A stretch of 20,465 nucleotides of DNA, taken from positions 1-20,465 of the IMG/VR virus record IMGVR_UViG_3300017748_000200, one strand, 5' to 3'. The notes beneath the pieces are model-generated. The model made no database searches and had not been told where the DNA came from. It was given only the letters and a program-made list of their open reading frames with translations. The DNA is from a virus. This document shows positions 16,034 through 20,465 of this stretch, piece by piece. The translations under genes were made by a program, and so were the position numbers. Positions within the stretch are counted from its first letter, which is position 1, and every line of letters starts with the position of its first letter.

Positions 16034-17302
16034 TTAATATATTGATAATCCTGATTTTGCTTCATTTATTAATTCACCAGGAGTTCCTGAAGAAACACTA
16101 CCTTCATATACTGTATTCATATTTTTATCTTTAACTGTAACTTTACCTCGAGGTCCCATTCTTTGATAATAAAAACCATAAGGATTATTTTCTACTTTAG
16201 TTTGACCACTACTTTGAAGTTGTTGTTGTTCTGTAACATTTATAGTTTCTTCTGCATCTGCGTGTAAAGGAGGAGGTCCTGGAGGTCCCATCGGTCTTTC
16301 TACATCTATTCCCTCTGTATTAGAGTAATTTTCAGGTAAATCCCCTAAATCTTCTCCAGGGAATATTACTTGTTCTTCAGTAGGTGATATATCATAATCT
16401 GCTATGTCTTCTTGTACTTCTTCTTCTGGTATTTCTTCTGGTTCTGGAGGAAGAGGTGGTGGTGTAGCTAATGGTATATCTTCTTCTACATCTTCAGTTA
16501 TAGGTTCATTATTAGGTTCTGGTTCTATTTTTTCTTGTAATTCTAAATTAGCACCAAAAGATAATTGATATAAAGAAGAAGGTGTAAAATTAGTTATTTG
16601 TTGATTAGAACATAAATATATACTTGAATGATCACCATCTATGTCTTCTAATATATGTTCAAAAGATTCTTTTTGTTCATCTTCTTTTTGGCCATTTCTA
16701 ATTATAGTAATAGGATTTCCTATTTCACCTTCATTACTCCATCTATTAAAGTCACTTAATTGGTTAAAAGTAGTAGCTCCTAATCTTATAGAATTACCAT
16801 ATCTTCCTTCTATAATAGTATCTCCTTCATAAGGTCTTAAAGGTCTAATATTTTCTAATTCTTGAAAATATTCTCCTAAAGTAAGTGTAGATTCTTGGTC
16901 ATTAGGGTTAGATGCTCCTTCTTCTATTTCTTCATTAGATAAAGCTACTTTACCACTTTTTAAAACTTTAGGAAAAGCATTATGTAAAGGATGATTTTGA
17001 ATTTTTATAGCAGGTAAATAATAAGCTATTTCATCTCTATCTCCCTCATAATAATAAGGACTTGGACCTCTTAATATATAAACTATTTCATTAACTAAAG
17101 GATATTGTGTTATACTTGAAAATAAAGGTTTTGCAAAACTTAATTTATTAGTTGAATTATCTTTAGGAAGTGATTGTCTAAATTTGGTATATAATATAGT
17201 TCCTACAGCATCTGGGCCCCCTAAAGATTTATATCTATCTGGATTAGTTTCATCATTTAAGATAACTTCTTGTACCCTTACTGCTTCTAATCTAGTTATC
17301 AT
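16034..17302 (-). CDS. 5: Baseplate hub OB-fold protein, gp5 N-terminal-like (422 aa)
   Basis: The N-terminal 240 residues match the pattern of gp5 of T4-like marine phages: YPLVNEIVYILRGP (67-80), IQNHPLHNAFPKVL (101-114), GDTIIEGRYGNSIRLGAT (160-177), NPITIIRNGQ (196-205) and DIDGDHSSIYLCSNQ (220-234). In T4 gp5 this part forms the OB-fold ring that sits on gp27 at the baseplate centre. Residues 255-350 are an acidic, Pro-rich linker with PPPLPPEPEEIPEEE and PMGPPGPPP. A short C-terminal segment (371-422) with GFYYQRMGPRGKVTVKD remains. There is no lysozyme domain and no long needle repeat; those functions seem to sit in the next two genes. The start is the second gene of the hub unit, 1 nt after the 121-aa gene. 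Confidence 0.82.
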   Translation of the reverse strand: MITRLEAVRVQEVILNDETNPDRYKSLGGPDAVGTILYTKFRQSLPKDNSTNKLSFAKPLFSSITQYPLVNEIVYILRGPSPYYYEGDRDEIAYYLPAIKIQNHPLHNAFPKVLKSGKVALSNEEIEEGASNPNDQESTLTLGEYFQELENIRPLRPYEGDTIIEGRYGNSIRLGATTFNQLSDFNRWSNEGEIGNPITIIRNGQKEDEQKESFEHILEDIDGDHSSIYLCSNQQITNFTPSSLYQLSFGANLELQEKIEPEPNNEPITEDVEEDIPLATPPPLPPEPEEIPEEEVQEDIADYDISPTEEQVIFPGEDLGDLPENYSNTEGIDVERPMGPPGPPPLHADAEETINVTEQQQLQSSGQTKVENNPYGFYYQRMGPRGKVTVKDKNMNTVYEGSVSSGTPGELINEAKSGLSIY

Positions 17303-17303
17303 T

Positions 17304-17669
17304 TTACTTGTTTTCTATTTTTTTAGGTTCTTCTACTGTTTTTGATATTTCTTCAGCAACATCCATTAATTGACTCATTTCTTCTTCAGTTAATAAACCA
17401 CTATCACCATTAGAAGAAGTACTTGTAGATAAACGTTGTACAATAGCTGCCATTTTAATTAGTTGGTCATCATTTTTAACACTAATTTCCATGTATTCTT
17501 TAATTAAGGGAACTACAACTGTAGCATCACCTAAAGATTGGACTAAAGGTTTTAATTCTGAAATTAAAGATGCTAATTGTTTAGCTTTTTTCTTTTGGTT
17601 GCCGTGAATTTCTTTTAATAAATCTCCAAAAGATTTATCGTCGAATAATATTTGATTTAATGAATCCAT
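17304..17669 (-). CDS. Small helical protein at the head of the hub unit (121 aa)
   Basis: It is mostly helical, with a basic patch NQKKKAKQLASL (24-35), a hydrophobic mid-section (VVVPLIKEYMEI, 51-62), a Ser/Thr-rich turn (STSTSSNGDSG) and an acidic helix (LTEEEMSQLMDVAEEISKTV). No membrane helix or known motif is seen. The chosen ATG at 17667-17669 lies just after a promoter-like motif. Another ATG 4 nt earlier is out of frame. It precedes the gp5-like gene by 1 nt, so it may be a hub assembly factor or minor virion protein. That role is only inferred from position. Confidence 0.6.
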   Translation of the reverse strand: MDSLNQILFDDKSFGDLLKEIHGNQKKKAKQLASLISELKPLVQSLGDATVVVPLIKEYMEISVKNDDQLIKMAAIVQRLSTSTSSNGDSGLLTEEEMSQLMDVAEEISKTVEEPKKIENK

Positions 17670-17674
17670 ACATT

Positions 17675-17687
17675 TTATTATAAATAT
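17675..17687 (-). promoter_or_regulatory. Putative phage promoter upstream of the hub/spike unit
   Basis: The 25-nt gap 17670-17694 reads on the minus strand AAATTCC, ATATTTATAATAA, AATGT, then the ATG at 17669. It shares ATATTTATAA(T/C)AA with the sites at 1285-1297 and 13943-13956. It is close to the start codon, so a transcript from it would have a very short leader. The function is inferred from recurrence at unit starts. Confidence 0.5.
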
Positions 17688-17694
17688 GGAATTT

Positions 17695-18486
17695 TTAGAT
17701 TTTTACATACCCTGTTTCATCAAACTCCATATATAATGTTTTATAAACTGATTTTAATTTTTTTGTTACTTTAGTAATAACAGGGGTATCTACATCAGTT
17801 ATTTCTCTAATATAAATGTAAAGTGCTTTTTTATTGAATATTTCCAAATTTTCTCTACGTTTAAAAAGTATATTAATAGCATCACAAACTTTTCTATCTT
17901 TATCTTTTTTAAACATTGTAAACATGTGTTTATCAATATATTCTGTGAGGTAATCTATAAAATCTTTTATTTCTTGTTTACGTCCATCTCTTCCTAAAGA
18001 ACGTAAAACACCATCATCTTCATCTGCTGCTTCGAGTCCTACTTTTTGTTTTTTCTTTTTATAATTGTTATTATTATAAAGAATAAGATAATTTTTACCT
18101 ACAATAGAAAAATAACTAAAAGCTTTAGAACCTCTTTCAGGTTTAAAGTAATCTAATTTTTCTAAAAGAAAACAAATAACTTCATGTTTTAAGTCTTCTA
18201 AATCATCTACTTCAGTATAATAAAATTTAAAAGTATGTATAAGATTTTCTGCTAATTTATAAAAAGCATAATGTATTCTTGTAGAGAATATATGATCTCT
18301 TTCTTCTTGATTAGATGATGCTAAATATTCTTTTATAGCTCTATCAGTATCAGGAGTAAAATATTGTTTTTTAGATTTATTTCTTTTTCTTCCTCTTTTA
18401 GGTTTAGGAATATCAGTTACTCCTATAACAAAATCTACAGTAGTATCTACAGGAGGTAAAGGAGCATATTTGGTTTTGTTTGACAT
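17695..18486 (-). CDS. 55: Late-transcription sigma factor, gp55-like
   Basis: Residues about 68-147 carry a sigma region 2-like segment: RIHYAFYKLAENLIHTFKFY (70-89), DLKHEVICFLLEKLDYFKPE (98-117), then GSKAFSYFSIVGKNYLI (119-135), followed by a basic patch NYKKKKQK (141-148). The aromatic-rich AFSYFSIV-KNYLI block is the hallmark of gp55-type late sigma factors in T4-like marine phages. The N-terminus carries a basic PKPKRGRKRNKSKK tail (28-40). A C-terminal helix pair (219-251) is present beyond the core. At 263 residues it is longer than T4 gp55 (185 aa). In T4, gp55 redirects host RNA polymerase to late promoters together with the sliding clamp. It lies directly upstream of the structural units and may recognise the motif found before them. 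Confidence 0.85.
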   Translation of the reverse strand: MSNKTKYAPLPPVDTTVDFVIGVTDIPKPKRGRKRNKSKKQYFTPDTDRAIKEYLASSNQEERDHIFSTRIHYAFYKLAENLIHTFKFYYTEVDDLEDLKHEVICFLLEKLDYFKPERGSKAFSYFSIVGKNYLILYNNNNYKKKKQKVGLEAADEDDGVLRSLGRDGRKQEIKDFIDYLTEYIDKHMFTMFKKDKDRKVCDAINILFKRRENLEIFNKKALYIYIREITDVDTPVITKVTKKLKSVYKTLYMEFDETGYVKI

Positions 18487-18492
18487 TTATTT

Positions 18493-18774
18493 TTATCTTA
18501 GTGTAAATTCATTTAAGGCTTCTTGGATTTTTTGAAATTCTTTAAACATCCAACCTATTTCATCATCAGCTTTAAATATACCTCTATTATCAACTTCTTT
18601 TAATCTTGTATTACATGCTTCTATTGCCTCACTCTGTTTAACAATAAAATTTTCATATTCTGTTATTATGTCTTCTGATTTTTCAATTTGATTTAATAAA
18701 TTTTTAGTTATAAAAAAAACAAATATTAAAATAAGTACTAATGCAATAATTAATATTATATTAAGTGTATTCAT
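18493..18774 (-). CDS. Small membrane-anchored coiled-coil protein (93 aa)
   Basis: Residues 4-23 are one strongly hydrophobic helix (LNIILIIALVLILIFVFFIT), so the protein is probably an inner-membrane protein with a short N-terminus outside the helix. The rest is a charged coiled coil (25-62) ending in a block, FKADDEIGWMFKEFQKIQ (67-84), that I recall from small conserved proteins of T4-like cyanophages. The gene starts 2 nt after the HD-domain gene and ends 6 nt before the sigma gene. A spanin-like or membrane-remodelling role is possible but unsupported. Confidence 0.65.
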   Translation of the reverse strand: MNTLNIILIIALVLILIFVFFITKNLLNQIEKSEDIITEYENFIVKQSEAIEACNTRLKEVDNRGIFKADDEIGWMFKEFQKIQEALNEFTLR

Positions 18775-18776
18775 AT

Positions 18777-19559
18777 TTAATCTTTAAAAAATGAATCTAT
18801 AACATCAATTGTTGCTCTTGATAGATTCGGATTGTTTTCTGTGTTTATTTTTTTAGCTGCTCTTAATGTTTTATCACCCTTACTTGCGTTAGCTGGTTTT
18901 GATTTAGGAACGCTATTAGATGCGTTATTCCATAATTCAAATTCGATTTGAGCAGCCATATGATCTGCTTGATGCATTAATAAAGGTAAGTGTGTTCTTA
19001 ATCTAGTTTCTTTTTGACCAGACATAAAATAGAATTTATTTGACTCATCATATAAACCATCATGAATTTTAATTGTAATATATTCATTTTGAGTAACTTT
19101 ACAACCAATTTCTTGAAGTATAAATAATGATCTTTCTGGGACTTTCATTGCAGGAATATCAGTATTAAATTTATAAACCATACCTAATTTATCAACATGC
19201 CATTGTGAGTCATTTGGTTGATAATATTCACCTTCTTGTTGACCCATCTTGCCTAAATCATGGAATAAAGCGGCAAAATGCATTTCTTCAACAGAGTATG
19301 TAGATACATCACCCCCCATTGATTTCCACGTTTTATATAATTCATTTGCACAATCATACACACGTAAAACATGGTCAGTATAACCACCTGCAAATGCTGA
19401 ATGATGCCAATTTTTACTTGAGGCAGGCATCATCATCATTCTTTCTTTATACTTATCTAAAAATGGTAATAGTATATCTGTTCTTTCTTTTGAAAAACAT
19501 GTTCCTATTACACTTACATAACGATCCCAATTTGTTTGGATTTTTTCAGCTGATAACAT
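18777..19559 (-). CDS. HD-domain metal-dependent phosphohydrolase (260 aa)
   Basis: The HD signature is complete: GGYTDHVLRVYDCA (58-71) with His63, FHDLGKMGQ (99-107) with the His100-Asp101 pair and following Lys, IKIHDGLYD (163-171) as a further His-Asp pair, and HQADHMAAQ (196-204) with Asp199. Such proteins bind one or two metal ions and hydrolyse phosphate esters, often of nucleotides or cyclic nucleotides. The remaining sequence is mostly helical, with a Lys/Ala/Ser-rich tail (215-236). No transporter, nuclease or synthetase domain is fused to it. Its substrate cannot be told from sequence. Its position near the sigma factor is compatible with nucleotide-pool or signal-nucleotide control during infection; that is inference. 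Confidence 0.85.
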   Translation of the reverse strand: MLSAEKIQTNWDRYVSVIGTCFSKERTDILLPFLDKYKERMMMMPASSKNWHHSAFAGGYTDHVLRVYDCANELYKTWKSMGGDVSTYSVEEMHFAALFHDLGKMGQQEGEYYQPNDSQWHVDKLGMVYKFNTDIPAMKVPERSLFILQEIGCKVTQNEYITIKIHDGLYDESNKFYFMSGQKETRLRTHLPLLMHQADHMAAQIEFELWNNASNSVPKSKPANASKGDKTLRAAKKINTENNPNLSRATIDVIDSFFKD

Positions 19560-19560
19560 A

Positions 19561-19779
19561 TTATATATTTCCTATATTTCCTGTTCCTCTTGCTCCTAAA
19601 CTACCTGCTTGTGATATAGTTATAATATTTTGCATTTCTTCATAACGTTCTTTTAAAAGTCCTTCTGTCATGAATTTTATTGCTTTATCATTTTCTCCTC
19701 TTTTAATTAAATTAAGTAATTGAGCTAATGCTTGATCAATTCCTTCTAATGCTCCTTGTGCTTGTTTTGCGTATTTCAT
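19561..19779 (-). CDS. Small hypothetical protein (72 aa)
   Basis: It is an amphipathic helical protein (AQGALEGIDQALAQLLNLIK, residues 7-26, and LKERYEEMQNIITI) with a Gly-rich C-terminus (GSLGARGTGNIGNI). It lacks a membrane segment or known motif. It ends 1 nt before the HD-domain start and begins 39 nt after the preceding gene, behind an A-rich leader. It is a genuine operon member by spacing. The function is unknown. Confidence 0.55.
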   Translation of the reverse strand: MKYAKQAQGALEGIDQALAQLLNLIKRGENDKAIKFMTEGLLKERYEEMQNIITISQAGSLGARGTGNIGNI

Positions 19780-19818
19780 AATATTGTTTTATTTTAACTT
19801 GTATATAATAATTTATTT

Positions 19819-20187
19819 TTAGATATCCAAATATTTTTCATATTGTTTATTACACCATTCCATATTCTTTTTTAACATTTTTTTACGATCTGGGGGTATA
19901 TTAAGGAAATCTGTTGTTTCAATTAAAAGACCTATTGATATTATACGAGTAGAATCTGATTTAGTTCCTTTTTTTGTTATAAGTTTTTTAAGTAATTCAA
20001 CACTTCTAAGATATTCATCTTTTTTTAATTCGGCTGCTGATTGTTGTTTTTGTAATTCATGTTCTTTATCATTATCATCAAAGAACGACATTATATTAGT
20101 ACCGGAACGATGGATATTCTTTAATTCATCCGCTTTTTCCATCCGCCTCAGTGTTTCTTCTATATTTTTAGGATTATACTGTGTCAT
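19819..20187 (-). CDS. Small hypothetical helical protein (122 aa)
   Basis: Charged residues dominate. Helices are likely at 8-25 (NIEETLRRMEKADELKN), 40-72 (KEHELQKQQSAAELKKDEYL and following) and 100-120 (DRKKMLKKNMEWCNKQYEKY). A more hydrophobic IISIGLLIETTDFLNIPP lies at 82-99. No recognised catalytic motif or membrane helix is seen. The ATG at 20185-20187 lies at the end of an 83-nt untranslated stretch with unusual base composition. I do not recognise the family. Confidence 0.55.
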   Translation of the reverse strand: MTQYNPKNIEETLRRMEKADELKNIHRSGTNIMSFFDDNDKEHELQKQQSAAELKKDEYLRSVELLKKLITKKGTKSDSTRIISIGLLIETTDFLNIPPDRKKMLKKNMEWCNKQYEKYLDI

Positions 20188-20270
20188 GTGTTCGGTGTTG
20201 TGGTCCGCCGTTTCGACCCTAAAACCCCTACAGTTGTAGGATATAATTTAAAATTGGGGTAACCAAATTT
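20188..20270 (-). other. 83-nt non-coding gap, GC-richer than surroundings, with a hairpin
   Basis: This is the longest gap in the window. It is notably richer in G and C than the surrounding sequence (for example GGGTCGAAACGGCGGACC on the minus strand). It holds an inverted repeat, CCTAC-AACT-GTAGG (20227-20240), followed by GGTTTT on the minus strand. The ACCCC near 20256 could alternatively pair with GGGGT. The hairpin is weak as a terminator, with only four T. The stretch may be a transcription boundary, a leader structure or a small RNA. None of these is shown. Confidence 0.4.
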
Positions 20271-20465
20271 TTATCCAAATGTTTTTGTAAAGTTAAGTTT
20301 CATAGCACTTTGTGAAGAACCCATATTATCTAATATTTTTTCATTATCAAGAGCAGCAAAAGTAACATGGAAAAATTTCATACTACCATCTTTTTTAAGA
20401 TTAACTAAATGATTTCCATCACCTGGTTTTCTTTCTAATTTATCTCTTAAAAATTTTCTTGCCAT
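20271..20465 (-). CDS. Small hypothetical protein at right edge (64 aa, start uncertain)
   Basis: The frame runs from an ATG in the last three bases of the window (20463-20465) to TAA at 20271-20273. The peptide begins MARKFLRDKLERKPGDGN and includes GSMKFFHVTFAALDNEKIL. Because the ATG touches the edge, the true start may lie beyond the window. No domain is recognised. The stop precedes the GC-rich gap. Confidence 0.45.
   Translation of the reverse strand: MARKFLRDKLERKPGDGNHLVNLKKDGSMKFFHVTFAALDNEKILDNMGSSQSAMKLNFTKTFG

Noticed and set aside
16641-16832. Plus-strand open frame within the gp5-like gene
   Set aside because: It is antisense to conserved OB-domain sequence; no independent support.
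16034-17302. A lysozyme domain inside the gp5-like protein
   Set aside because: The stretch between the OB part and the C-terminus is an acidic Pro-rich linker with no E-x8-D/C-x5-T-type lysozyme motif.
19319-19645. Plus-strand open frame opposite the HD-domain gene
   Set aside because: It covers the antisense of the HD-domain gene and spans its boundary with the 72-aa gene; the product is His/Phe/Leu-rich noise.
20227-20240. Rho-independent terminator at the hairpin
   Set aside because: The stem has only five pairs and only four T follow after two G, so it is too weak to call.
20188-20270. A tRNA or tmRNA fragment in the GC-rich gap
   Set aside because: No acceptor stem, T-arm (GTTC-A) or anticodon stem can be assembled in either strand.

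Overview
This window looks like part of the late (virion) region of an AT-rich, tailed, T4-related (myovirus) phage genome. All 21 genes I can support lie on the minus strand, so transcription runs from high to low coordinates. They are packed with gaps of mostly 1-6 nt or with 1-nt TAATG stop/start overlaps. No gap exceeds 83 nt. I see no tRNA, rRNA, insertion sequence, integrase or CRISPR array. Five genes are recognisable relatives of T4 functions: a late sigma factor (gp55-like), the baseplate hub OB protein (gp5-like), a spike-tip protein resembling the end of gp5, and the baseplate wedge proteins gp25 and gp6. The remaining tail proteins are not the classical T4 gp7-gp12 set. They look like those of distant 'far-T4' marine myoviruses. 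The gene starts have A/T-rich leaders and none of those I checked has an AGGAGG-type Shine-Dalgarno site, which is typical of Bacteroidota genes and their phages. A Bacteroidota host is therefore an inference, not a demonstrated fact.

Layout in transcription order. (1) 20465-17695: small hypothetical proteins, an HD-domain phosphohydrolase, a small membrane-anchored coiled-coil protein and the gp55-like sigma factor. (2) 17669-13965, hub and spike unit: a helical protein, the gp5-like OB hub protein, an M15-type zinc peptidase, a small beta-structured spike protein and a protein with long hydrophobic helices. (3) 13927-1320, wedge and peripheral baseplate unit: a small protein, gp25, gp6, a DNRLRE-like protein, two proteins sharing a paralogous domain, a 1308-residue protein with a LamG-like insertion, and a 677-residue structural protein. 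(4) 1272 to 1, tail structural unit: a 237-residue virion protein and a partial gene that runs off the left edge.

Units 2, 3 and 4 each begin just downstream of a near-identical AT-rich motif, TATATTTATAA(T/C)AAA on the coding strand. It sits in the only gaps of appreciable size inside the structural cluster, and the sigma factor is encoded immediately upstream of that cluster. The simplest reading is that these are phage promoters dividing the structural genes into hub, wedge and tail modules.

The most interesting biology is the cell-puncturing device. In T4 one polypeptide, gp5, carries an OB domain, a lysozyme and a beta-helical needle in that order. Here the same order appears as three consecutive separate genes, with an M15 (D-Ala-D-Ala carboxypeptidase/L-Ala-D-Glu endopeptidase-like) enzyme in place of the lysozyme. 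A second notable item is a duplicated domain in adjacent genes with a G-x-KR-x-IS-x-E core.
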